From positions 1 to 15,761 of the forward strand of contig LRSK01000216.1 of the NCBI GenBank assembly GCA_001563325.1: a stretch of DNA of 15,761 nt, read 5' to 3'. Position numbers and translations under genes: made by a program. The stretch is from Candidatus Thorarchaeota archaeon SMTZ1-83 (GTDB taxonomy: Archaea; Asgardarchaeota; Thorarchaeia; Thorarchaeales; Thorarchaeaceae). Shown here piece by piece: positions 7,384-14,971 of the stretch (the stretch's first letter is position 1; each line of letters starts with the position of its first letter). The notes under the pieces were generated by a model. That model was not told the origin of the DNA. It saw only the letters and a program-made list of their open reading frames with translations, and did no database searches.

Positions 7384-8061
7384 ATGGTTGAGTATTACTC
7401 AGATAGACTTTCTGGTCGAAGGCTTGAGAGATGCTACAGGATAGCACCACCACGAATCCTCAGGCATCTCCGGGCTGAGCTCGATTTCGTAGCTGATTTC
7501 GTGGGCCCATTTGATTTGGTTCTTGAGCTGGGTTGCGGCTATGGACGAGTCTTAACCGAACTCTGTAGTAAAGCCGGCGACGTCGTGGGAATTGACGTTT
7601 CAGGTGGAAGCCTTGGATACGCACGTGAGTACGTGGGTAGTAGTGGTAAGGTCCAGCTGTTTCACATGAATGCACTAAGTCTTGGCTTCAACGATGATGT
7701 CTTTGATGTCGTGGTCTGCATCCAAAACGGTATCTCAGCCTTCCATGTAGACCCCATCGAACTTGTCCGAGAGAGCCTTCGCGTGACTCGCCCCAATGGC
7801 TTCTGTGTGTTTTCAAGTTATTCCGACAAGATTTGGGAGGAGAGACTAGAGTGGTTCTCAATTCAGTCAGAGGAAGGTCTACTCGGTGAGATAGACTGGG
7901 AGAAGACCGAAAGAGGACAAATCGTCTGCAAGGATGGGTTCACTGCCACTACATTCAGAGAAGTGGACTTCGAAGAGATAGCCTCGGCGCTGGGTCTTGA
8001 AGCCCATCTACTTGAGATTGATGAGTCGTGCCTGTTTTGCTGCATTGAAAAGGGTGCTTGA
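7384..8061 (+). CDS. Class I SAM-dependent methyltransferase
   Basis: A 225-residue soluble protein with a Rossmann-like methyltransferase core. Motif I is VLELGCGYGRV (46-56), followed by an acidic residue at the end of strand 2 in VVGIDVSGGSL (Asp71). FHMNALSL (93-100) fits motif III and DDVFDVVVC (104-112) motif IV. The C-terminal third (about 150-225) is less typical and probably sets substrate specificity; it ends with a Cys-rich CLFCC. The substrate cannot be told. The ATG at 7384 has GAGG (7372-7375) eight bases upstream. The redox operon starts 71 bases after its stop with its own TATA-like box, so I do not assume co-transcription. Confidence 0.85.
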   Translation: MVEYYSDRLSGRRLERCYRIAPPRILRHLRAELDFVADFVGPFDLVLELGCGYGRVLTELCSKAGDVVGIDVSGGSLGYAREYVGSSGKVQLFHMNALSLGFNDDVFDVVVCIQNGISAFHVDPIELVRESLRVTRPNGFCVFSSYSDKIWEERLEWFSIQSEEGLLGEIDWEKTERGQIVCKDGFTATTFREVDFEEIASALGLEAHLLEIDESCLFCCIEKGA

Positions 8062-8098
8062 AAGGCCTTGCGCGTCTAATCCCTCTACTCTTTCCAAA

Positions 8099-8108
8099 TC
8101 CTTTTATG
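8099..8108 (+). promoter_or_regulatory. Candidate TATA box of the redox operon
   Basis: TCCTTTTATG, preceded by CCAAA, is a good archaeal-looking TATA element. The expected transcript start, about 25 bases downstream, falls near 8130, just before the ATG at 8133. This implies a leaderless or nearly leaderless mRNA and rules out the in-frame ATG at 8106, which overlaps the box. Confidence 0.5.
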
Positions 8109-8132
8109 ACCGATATAGAGGACGCCGAAGCC

Positions 8133-8594
8133 ATGTCACAACCTACCGCCGCGGAACTCCAACATCAGCTAATCCCTATGCTTCAAGAGATACAGGAGCG
8201 ATTTGGCTACATTCCTAGTGAGGCAGTTGGTTGGCTCTCACAGCAGCTCAAGGTCAGTAGCCAAGAGATATTCGGGGTAGCCACATTCTACAACCACTTC
8301 AGGCTAAATCCCCCAGGAAGACATGAAATTAGGGTCTGTCTTGGGACAGCATGCCATGTTGGCGGAGGAGAGAGACTCCTTGACACCATAAAGGAGAAGC
8401 TTGGAATCGAACCGGGTGAAACAACCGAAGACGAACGGTACAGTCTGGAAAGAGTTGCATGTGTTGGAGCCTGCGCTCTTTCTCCAGCAGTCGTAATCGA
8501 TGATGAGGTCCACGGCAGAATGACACAGAGATCGCTCAAACGGCTTCTTGACAGTCTTGAGCGCCAAGACAAGAAGTCCAAGAAGAGGGAGTGA
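8133..8594 (+). CDS. NuoE/HydC-like [2Fe-2S] thioredoxin-fold subunit
   Basis: A 153-residue member of the 24-kDa NADH dehydrogenase subunit family. The N-terminal helical bundle includes QERFGYIP and IFGVATFYNHF, as in NuoE. The four [2Fe-2S] ligands are Cys69 and Cys74 (CLGTAC), then Cys110 and Cys114 (CVGAC). In NuoEF-type modules this cluster receives or passes electrons next to the FMN of the NuoF-like subunit; in bifurcating hydrogenases the equivalent is HydC. The frame extends upstream to an ATG at 8106 and a TTG at 8058, but a TATA-like box overlaps the former, so the ATG at 8133 is preferred. The stop overlaps the GTG start of the next gene by four bases (GTGA). Confidence 0.93.
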   Translation: MSQPTAAELQHQLIPMLQEIQERFGYIPSEAVGWLSQQLKVSSQEIFGVATFYNHFRLNPPGRHEIRVCLGTACHVGGGERLLDTIKEKLGIEPGETTEDERYSLERVACVGACALSPAVVIDDEVHGRMTQRSLKRLLDSLERQDKKSKKRE

Positions 8595-10432
8595 GCGAGG
8601 TGGACGAGCTGGACACAATCGAAGTGCTGGTGTGCCTAGGGACAGGATGTGAGTCGGCCAAGTCGAATCTCCTCTATAATCAGTTGACCATGCAGATAGA
8701 GAAGAAAGGCTTGGGCAAGAGAGTAAAGGTGAAGAGAATCGGTTGTCATGGCCTTTGCCAAGAGGGGCCGGTGTTAGCCATCGAACCAGAAGGCCTATTC
8801 TACTGTCAGGTTCAGGAATCCGACATCGAGGAGATTGTAGAATCACACTTCATGAGGAACGAGCCAGTTGAGAGACTGTTCTACCAGACCCCCGAGGGAG
8901 ATAGGATTCCACATTACAAGGATATCCCGTTCTACTCCGAACAACAGCGAGTAGTGCTTAGAAACTCTGGTCACATTGATCCGGGCAATATCGAGGACTA
9001 TATCTCGGCAGGTGGCTACGAAGGACTTAGACGAGCCCTCAAGGACATGACTCCAGAACAGGTCATTGAAGAGATTCAGAACTCCGGCCTAAGAGGTAGA
9101 GGAGGGGCTGGCTTCCCAACTGGCCTCAAATGGAGACTGGCAAGGAACGCGCCCGGTAACAAGAAATACGCAATCTGCAACGCAGATGAAGGAGACCCTG
9201 GGGCCTTCATGGATGGTTCAATACTCACAGCTGATCCCCACTCAGTCTTGGAGGGCCTGTCAATCTGTGCATATGCCATAGGAGCAGATGAGGCCTACGT
9301 CTACGTACGTCATGAGTATCCCTCATCAGTAGCTGCCTTGAAGAAGGCACTGCAGGACTCCTACAAGCGGGGTCTCCTTGGGAAACGCTTGCTAGGTACG
9401 GACTACAATCTAGACATTCACTTGATGGAGGGAGCAGGGGCTTTTGTCTGTGGCGAGGAAACAGCACTCATGGCCTCTATTGAAGGGCGGCGCGGGATGC
9501 CAAGACCTCGTCCTCCTTTCCCAACTGAATCAGGACTTTGGGGAAAACCTACAGTCATAAACAATGTCAAGTCGCTTGCCAATTCTGCCATAATCATCAG
9601 AGAGGGTTCAGTTTGGTTCAAGTCCATAGGAACTGAGGGTAGCCCTGGTACGGCGATATTCTCGTTGACGGGAAAGGTGCGAAACACCGGTCTTGTAGAG
9701 GTACCTATGGGCGCCACAATACGGAACATCATATTCGATGTAGGAGGCGGAATCAAGGAGAATCGCACCTTCAAGGCCGTCCAGACGGGGGGCCCTGCAG
9801 GGGGGTGTCTTCCGGCTGAGAAGCTCGACCTACCTGTTGATTTCGATTCTCTGAAGGAGGCCGGCGCCATCATGGGCTCTGGCGGCATGATAGTGATGGA
9901 TGAAACTACATGCATGGTCGACGTTGCGCGCTATTTCTTGTCTTTCACCCAGCAGGAATCATGTGGAAAATGTACACCCTGTAGAATGGGAACGCTCCAG
10001 ATGCTCCGAATCCTTGACAAAATAAGAGCTGGGAAGGGGGAGGAGGGGGACATCGATAGGCTCCTGGAGCTTTGTGAGACTGTTGTTGATGGTTCTCTCT
10101 GTGGACTCGGTCAGAACGCTCCGAACCCCGTGCTAACGACTATCGAATACTTCAGAAACGAATACGAAGCTCATATCAAAGAGAAGTATTGCCCTGCGAT
10201 GGTCTGCAGAGACCTTGTCAAATTCGTAATCGACCCTGACAAATGCATTGCTTGTGGTGCCTGTAGTAGGATATGCCCAACGGGGGCTGCGAAGGGTCAG
10301 AAGGAAGTAGTGCATCACATAGAACAGGAACTATGCATAAAGTGTGGTGCCTGTTACGAAGTGTGTCCACCGAAAGTGGAAGCGGTGATGAAAGTCCCAG
10401 CTCACGTCGAACTAGTCGGAGGTGTTGACTGA
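8591..10432 (+). CDS. NuoF/HydB-like NADH-binding FMN and Fe-S subunit
   Basis: A 613-residue flavoprotein with the layout of HydB from bifurcating enzymes rather than plain NuoF. Residues 1-90: thioredoxin-like [2Fe-2S] domain with CLGTGC (Cys15, Cys20) and CHGLC (Cys52, Cys56). Residues about 140-330: FMN/NADH domain with RGRGGAGFPTGLKW (168-181), CNADEGDPGAFMD (196-208) and GAGAFVCGEETAL (281-293). An SLBB-like segment follows, then the NuoF [4Fe-4S] site CGKCTPC (Cys458, 461, 464) plus Cys504. A CPAMVC motif (534-539) and two ferredoxin-type [4Fe-4S] motifs (CIACGACSRIC 552-562, CIKCGACYEVC 582-592) complete it. The start is a GTG overlapping the nuoE-like stop. The stop TGA shares its A with the next ATG. 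The role is NADH oxidation or NAD+ reduction, linked through C-terminal clusters to ferredoxin or partner subunits. Confidence 0.93.
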   Translation: MSEVDELDTIEVLVCLGTGCESAKSNLLYNQLTMQIEKKGLGKRVKVKRIGCHGLCQEGPVLAIEPEGLFYCQVQESDIEEIVESHFMRNEPVERLFYQTPEGDRIPHYKDIPFYSEQQRVVLRNSGHIDPGNIEDYISAGGYEGLRRALKDMTPEQVIEEIQNSGLRGRGGAGFPTGLKWRLARNAPGNKKYAICNADEGDPGAFMDGSILTADPHSVLEGLSICAYAIGADEAYVYVRHEYPSSVAALKKALQDSYKRGLLGKRLLGTDYNLDIHLMEGAGAFVCGEETALMASIEGRRGMPRPRPPFPTESGLWGKPTVINNVKSLANSAIIIREGSVWFKSIGTEGSPGTAIFSLTGKVRNTGLVEVPMGATIRNIIFDVGGGIKENRTFKAVQTGGPAGGCLPAEKLDLPVDFDSLKEAGAIMGSGGMIVMDETTCMVDVARYFLSFTQQESCGKCTPCRMGTLQMLRILDKIRAGKGEEGDIDRLLELCETVVDGSLCGLGQNAPNPVLTTIEYFRNEYEAHIKEKYCPAMVCRDLVKFVIDPDKCIACGACSRICPTGAAKGQKEVVHHIEQELCIKCGACYEVCPPKVEAVMKVPAHVELVGGVD

Positions 10433-12738
10433 TGCCTGCTATTCTCATTGATGATAAGAAGATAGAGTTCGACACCGCGGATGAAACGATCCTCGATGTG
10501 GCACGGAAAGGTGGAATCTATATCCCCACCCTTTGTGACCATGAGGAACTGGAGCCTCATGGCGGATGTAGGATGTGTATTGTAGAAGTAGAAGGGATGA
10601 GAGGATATCCTCCTTCATGTGCCACTGCGGCAAAGGATGGTATGGTTGTGAGGACTTCGACTGAAGAACTTCTGAAGTTGAAGCGTAACATCTTGCAGCT
10701 ACTTCTAATGGAGCATCCCAGTGCATGTATGGTCTGTGAAGAGCGTGAACGCTGCAGCAAGTACCGACCGCAACCATACAAGGCAGGAACCATCACTGGA
10801 TGCACTACATGTGCGAATCGGTATACTTGTGACTTGAGAGATGTAGTCGAGTTTCTGGGAATTGAGAGTCTTGATTATGAGCCAGTACACAAAGAAGTGA
10901 CAGTGGAACGCGAGGACCCATTCTTCGACCGCGACTATAATCTCTGCATCCTGTGTGCTCGGTGCATCCGCATATGCGAGGAGGTGAGAGGCACTTCGGC
11001 CATAACCTTTGTGAAACGAGGTCATGAAACGAGAGTAGATACCGCATTCGGTGTTTCGCACCTGGAAAGTGGCTGCTGGTTCTGCGGCGCGTGTGTTGAT
11101 GTGTGCCCGACGGGAGCACTGACGGCACGGATGACAAAGTGGATTGGTGCGCCTGATTCCATGGAAGAAACCACATGTGTACTCTGCGGAATGGGTTGCC
11201 AGACAGAGTTGGAAGTCAAGTGGGGGAGAGTAATGGGTTCCGGACCTGGGAAACCTGACAGCCCTCCTAACTACCATCATATGTGCGTTCTTGGGCGATT
11301 CTGTATTCCTTCTTTGGTGAATGCGCCAGATAGAATCAAGACGCCGCAATTGAGAAGAGATAGCGAGAACATACCCGTATCATGGAACGATGCGTTAGAT
11401 GAGGTAGCAGGCATTCTGAAGAAGGTAGACCCCGGAAGGGTGGGATTCCTGGGAAGTCCTCAGATGTCTACGGAAGCGGCCTACTTGTTTGCCAAGCTCG
11501 CTAGAATTGGAGCGAAGAGCGGTAATATTGACTTTCAGGGTTCCGATTTCCCAGCACTCATTCACAAGGAAATGGCCAGGAACCAAGACTTTGACAGGAT
11601 TCAGACTCTTGACTGTATTGAGAATGTAGATTGGATTGTAGCATTGGGTGGAGACTTCGTCAAATCCCATCAGGTAGTCGCCAAGGAGGTATACAACGCG
11701 GTGAAAGGTGGGACACCCCTAGTCGTGCTTGGTGAAGCAGGTGCAAACCTGCGTCGATGGGCCACAATACACGTTTCGCTCCCATCAAGAAAGATTAAGA
11801 CAGCATTATCAGGTTTAGCTGATCACAAGGCCAATCTGCGCGGAGTAGGCCGTGCGCAAGCCGAACGACTAGTCGAGATAACAAAGTCAGGGAAAGGCGC
11901 GGTTCTCGTGGGATCAGGAATCCTTGAGTTAGAAGAACCAGACCGTGCCCTAAGAGCTCTAATTAGACTTGCCGGTGTAGAAGGTGTGGTATTCCCACTA
12001 TTTCCCTGGGGAAACGAGGCTGGCGTGATAAGAGCCGGTCTACGTCCTGAGATGCTGCCCGGACCAAGTTCAGTGACCATAAAGAAAGCCGCATCATCTG
12101 TGAAGAAGACCTGGGGAGATGGCAATCTCTCAGATGGATCTAATCTGACAGAAATTCGCCAGAAGGCCCGAACCGGACAGCTTGATGTGCTATACGTTGC
12201 TGACGGGTCGATATCCTTGGATGGCTTTCAGAGAGTTCCCACAATAATCTATCAATCACCCTATCCTTCAGGTTGGACAAACATCGCGTCCGTGATATTG
12301 CCCAGCACTACGTTCGTTGAAGAGAGTGGCACATTCATCAATCTGGAGTTGAGGCCTCTCAAGTTGCGTCCTGTTGCTAGACCTCCTGGAGAAGCCAGAC
12401 AGGACTGGCAGATTTTCGCTGAAATAGGCAAGAGGATTGGAGTGAAAGGATTCTCACATTCAAGCATTGCCGAAGTCTGGGATGAATTGTCACATTTCAC
12501 ACGCAATATCGAAGTCGGAGGTCAGTCACGTAGAGATTCTTGGAAACCTGTATCTAGAGAGAAGAATGCTTGGTATCCAAGATACCGCGGGGCGGCCATA
12601 CCGGACAGGATAGAAGACCTTGCTGTCTTCATCAGTGCTCTGAACAAACGTGATGAAACCGCTCCTGCTGAAACGCTGGACGAATTGGTGAAACGTGTTT
12701 CCAAAGAAAGAGCTTCTCAGAAGGAGGTCGCCAAATGA
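10432..12738 (+). CDS. NuoG-like Fe-S subunit with a molybdopterin-oxidoreductase domain lacking a metal-ligand residue
   Basis: 768 residues. N-terminal [2Fe-2S] ferredoxin: Cys35, Cys46, Cys49, Cys63. A NuoG-type His-Cys [4Fe-4S] motif follows: HPSACMVC (His95, Cys99, Cys102) with Cys108, then an unusual extra Cys group CTTCANRYTC (124-133). Two ferredoxin [4Fe-4S] sites are CILCARCIRIC (172-182) and CWFCGACVDVC (215-225). The oxidoreductase-type [4Fe-4S] motif is CVLCGMGC (249-256) plus Cys285. The rest resembles the molybdopterin domain of formate dehydrogenase alpha subunits, but the Cys/Sec that would bind Mo or W is not found where expected (NIDFQGSDF, 365-373), and the C-terminal cofactor domain seems absent or short. 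It is therefore probably an electron-wire scaffold, not a formate dehydrogenase. It overlaps both neighbours (TGATG upstream, ATGA downstream). H-cluster motifs of [FeFe] hydrogenase were not seen. Confidence 0.88.
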   Translation: MPAILIDDKKIEFDTADETILDVARKGGIYIPTLCDHEELEPHGGCRMCIVEVEGMRGYPPSCATAAKDGMVVRTSTEELLKLKRNILQLLLMEHPSACMVCEERERCSKYRPQPYKAGTITGCTTCANRYTCDLRDVVEFLGIESLDYEPVHKEVTVEREDPFFDRDYNLCILCARCIRICEEVRGTSAITFVKRGHETRVDTAFGVSHLESGCWFCGACVDVCPTGALTARMTKWIGAPDSMEETTCVLCGMGCQTELEVKWGRVMGSGPGKPDSPPNYHHMCVLGRFCIPSLVNAPDRIKTPQLRRDSENIPVSWNDALDEVAGILKKVDPGRVGFLGSPQMSTEAAYLFAKLARIGAKSGNIDFQGSDFPALIHKEMARNQDFDRIQTLDCIENVDWIVALGGDFVKSHQVVAKEVYNAVKGGTPLVVLGEAGANLRRWATIHVSLPSRKIKTALSGLADHKANLRGVGRAQAERLVEITKSGKGAVLVGSGILELEEPDRALRALIRLAGVEGVVFPLFPWGNEAGVIRAGLRPEMLPGPSSVTIKKAASSVKKTWGDGNLSDGSNLTEIRQKARTGQLDVLYVADGSISLDGFQRVPTIIYQSPYPSGWTNIASVILPSTTFVEESGTFINLELRPLKLRPVARPPGEARQDWQIFAEIGKRIGVKGFSHSSIAEVWDELSHFTRNIEVGGQSRRDSWKPVSREKNAWYPRYRGAAIPDRIEDLAVFISALNKRDETAPAETLDELVKRVSKERASQKEVAK
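12721..12728 (+). promoter_or_regulatory. Strong Shine-Dalgarno site before the broken nfnA-like gene
   Basis: AAGGAGGT, a near-complete anti-SD complement, lies six bases before the ATG at 12735 and inside the 3' end of the NuoG-like gene. The intact ribosome site suggests the damage to the gene is recent or not real. Confidence 0.7.
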
Positions 12739-13503
12739 CTGGAAAGGTTGTCGCCAATGAGCAGGTGGTCCCAAATGTGTATCGTCTGGTGCTGGAAGCA
12801 CCGAAGGTGGCACGGAGAGCGAAAGCCGGTCAATTCGTCATCGTAATCCCTGACCCACACGGAGAGAGGGTACCCTTCACTCTGTCCGACTGGGATGCTG
12901 AAAAGGGCACAATCACCATATTCTATCAAGAAGCCGGAGTTTCAACAATGAAACTCACTCGGATTCGGGCAGGGGAAAGTGTATACGTTGTTGTGGGCCC
13001 GCTCGGAAGACCCACTAAGATTGAGAATCACCAGCTATCTAATCTACAACGAAGAGAAGATCTGTGAAGTTGCAGATGAGCTCATAATTGTCACTGCAGA
13101 TGGATCAAGAGGAGTCAAGGGGCACGTCGCTGAGGGGCTGAAGACCCTCACTGACAATAATGAGAAGATAGACCATGCTCACTTCGTCGGTTGCACTTTC
13201 ATGATGATGCTCTCAGCTGAGGCCACGAAGCCACATGGCATACCAACGACTGTGAGCCTAAACACATTGATGGTTGATGGAACAGGGATGTGTGGGGTCT
13301 GTCGTGTTGAGGTGGGGGGAATTACGAAGTTTGCCTGTGTCGACGGACCGGATTTTGACGGCCACCAAGTCAACTGGGATATGGTATTCGCTAGGAAGGG
13401 AGCCTATTTTGCCGAAGAGAACATGGCCTATCAGTTCTACAGATGTGGCATGGAGAGGGCCCTCACGAAGACTGACAAGGTTGGCAGAAGCGAGGTGACC
13501 TAG
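12735..13503 (+). pseudogene. NfnA-like (ferredoxin:NADP+ oxidoreductase alpha / sulfhydrogenase gamma type) gene, frameshifted with internal deletion
   Basis: Two frames together spell an FNR-like NfnA/SudB protein. The first frame (12735 to about 13028, then an out-of-phase run to a stop at 13067) gives the FAD-binding barrel: VYRLVLEAPKVA, AGQFVIV, RVPFTLSDWD and GPLGRPTKIEN. The second frame resumes at about 13027 with ITSYLIYNEEK, then DELIIVTADGS, and ends with the [2Fe-2S] tail GTGMCGVCRVEVGG and FACVDGPDFDGH. Compared with family members as I remember them, about 35 residues are missing at the junction, namely the VGGGVG nucleotide loop and the following helix and strand. Loss of a 3n+2 number of bases there would explain the phase change. 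Neither fragment alone can bind NAD(P)H. The flanking genes are intact and tightly spaced, so a real deletion and an assembly collapse are both possible. Confidence 0.85.
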
Positions 13504-14955
13504 ATGGGCAAGACCGGAAACACGCTCACTCCAAAGGAGCGGATGTCTATTCCAAGGGCGGAGATGCCAGAGCAAGACCCATCGGCACGAGCAGCCAACT
13601 TCGAAGAGGTGCCCCTTGGACTGACTCCGGAACAAGCGATGAGCGAGGCCCTCAGGTGTCTGAATTGTAGAAAGAAACCGTGTGTATCAGGGTGTCCTGT
13701 TGGGGTTCAGATCCCTGAGTTCATAGCACTCGTGTCCGAGGGCAAGTTCGTCGAAGCTGCCAGATTAATCAAGGAAACCAACGTGCTTCCAGCGGTGACT
13801 GGACGAGTCTGTCCTCAGGAAACTCAATGCGAAGGAGATTGTACGCTATTCAAGAGATACGGAGGAGTATCTATTGGTGCGCTGGAACGTTTCGTCGCAG
13901 ACTACGAGAGAAACAACAATCTAGTTGAGATTCCGCCAAAGCCGAAGTCAACAGGAAAGAAAGTTGCCATCATCGGATCTGGACCATCAGGGCTCACTGT
14001 TGCGGGAGACCTAATACTGTTGGGACATGAGGTCACGGTTTTTGAGGCGCTGCACGAGGCTGGTGGAGTCCTTGTCTATGGCATTCCCGAATTCAGACTT
14101 CCAAAAGAGATTGTCAGAGCGGAAGTTGATTATTTGGTGCAGCAGGGTGTCAGGTTCGAATTGAACGTCGTCGTTGGCATGACCATAGGGATGGATGAGA
14201 TTCTTGAAGCCCACGATGCAGTCTATATCGGGGTGGGAGCCGGACTTCCCTGGTTCATGAGGATAGAAGGCGAGGAACTCAATGGAGTCTTCTCAGCCAA
14301 TGAGTACCTCACGAGATCGAATTTGATGAAGGGGTACCTATTCCCAGAATACGATTCACCCCTCCCTCCAGGCAAACACGTATGTGTCGTAGGTGGCGGA
14401 AATGTGGCAATGGACTCTGCTCGCACGGCAAAACGCCTCGGAGCAGAAGTGACCATCGTCTATCGTCGTGCTCGTGAGCAGCTGCCGGCCAGAGCCGCCG
14501 AGGTACATCATGCAGACGAGGAGGATATTGTCTTTCAGCTCCTCACGAATCCTGTCAAGATATTTGGAAAGGATGGGAAAGTAATCGGAATGGAGTGTAT
14601 CAGAATGGAGCTGGGAGAACCTGATGACAGCGGAAGACGGAGACCCATTCCTATTGAGGGCTCCAATTTCGAGATAGCGTGTGACCAAGTTGTGATATCT
14701 ATTGGAGCAGGAGCAAACCCCTTGCTCACGAAGACGGTACCAGAACTCAAGCTCAACAAGTGGGGATACATCGAAGTCGACGACAATAACCGTACCAGCA
14801 TGCCCAAGGTTTGGGCAGGCGGTGACATAGTAACCGGTTCGGCCACTGTCATTGAGGCAATGGGTGCCGGTAGGATAGCGGCCAAGTCGATGCATGCCCA
14901 TCTGCTTGGCCTACCACAACCGGGTTCGGAAGAGGAACGAGAAGAATCTGACTAG
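13504..14955 (+). CDS. NfnB/GltD-like NADPH-dependent flavoprotein (glutamate synthase small-subunit family)
   Basis: 483 residues, normal for NfnB or the archaeal GltA-type protein. The N-terminal cluster domain has CLNCRKKPCVSGC (Cys52, 55, 60, 64) and CPQETQCEGDC (Cys103, 109, 113, with Glu106), the two [4Fe-4S] sites of this family. The first dinucleotide fold binds FAD (VAIIGSGPSGL, 154-164) with a GGVLVYGIPEFRLPK segment. The second binds NADPH (CVVGGGNVAMD, 294-304) followed by YRRAREQLPAR. VWAGGDIVTG (436-445) is the C-terminal FAD contact. In Nfn complexes this subunit carries the bifurcating flavin and the NADP site. The ATG directly follows the stop of the nfnA-like gene, with GAGGTGA seven bases upstream. 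No glutamate synthase large subunit is nearby, so a transhydrogenase role is preferred over glutamate synthesis. Confidence 0.92.
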   Translation: MGKTGNTLTPKERMSIPRAEMPEQDPSARAANFEEVPLGLTPEQAMSEALRCLNCRKKPCVSGCPVGVQIPEFIALVSEGKFVEAARLIKETNVLPAVTGRVCPQETQCEGDCTLFKRYGGVSIGALERFVADYERNNNLVEIPPKPKSTGKKVAIIGSGPSGLTVAGDLILLGHEVTVFEALHEAGGVLVYGIPEFRLPKEIVRAEVDYLVQQGVRFELNVVVGMTIGMDEILEAHDAVYIGVGAGLPWFMRIEGEELNGVFSANEYLTRSNLMKGYLFPEYDSPLPPGKHVCVVGGGNVAMDSARTAKRLGAEVTIVYRRAREQLPARAAEVHHADEEDIVFQLLTNPVKIFGKDGKVIGMECIRMELGEPDDSGRRRPIPIEGSNFEIACDQVVISIGAGANPLLTKTVPELKLNKWGYIEVDDNNRTSMPKVWAGGDIVTGSATVIEAMGAGRIAAKSMHAHLLGLPQPGSEEEREESD

Positions 14956-14971
14956 AGGAAACGTGAGCGTT

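Noticed and set aside
10705..11349. Long open frame on the minus strand opposite the NuoG-like gene (214 codons)
   Set aside because: It lacks recognisable domains, has no ribosome site, and lies wholly opposite a gene with clear cofactor motifs.
10432..12738. Catalytic formate dehydrogenase or [FeFe] hydrogenase
   Set aside because: No Cys/Sec ligand for Mo or W was seen at the expected site, and none of the H-cluster cysteine motifs of [FeFe] hydrogenases are present.
12735..13503. Programmed ribosomal frameshift joining the two NfnA-like frames
   Set aside because: A simple shift would not restore the roughly 35 missing residues of the nucleotide-binding region, and no clear slippery heptamer with a downstream structure is evident.
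12979..13503. Independent small gene starting at the GTG at 12979
   Set aside because: Its first ~17 residues are an out-of-frame copy of the upstream NfnA-like sequence, and the rest is plainly the C-terminal part of the same family.
14356..14901. Long open frame on the minus strand opposite the NfnB gene (181 codons)
   Set aside because: It has no family resemblance and is a shadow of the well-conserved opposite-strand protein.
13504..14955. Glutamate synthase small subunit working in nitrogen assimilation
   Set aside because: No large glutamate synthase subunit is present, and the gene is locked in an operon with Nuo-like and NfnA-like genes.
14956..14971. Possible terminator hairpin around AACG-TGAG-CGTT between nfnB and the VWA gene
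   Set aside because: A 4-bp stem without a T-run is too weak to call.
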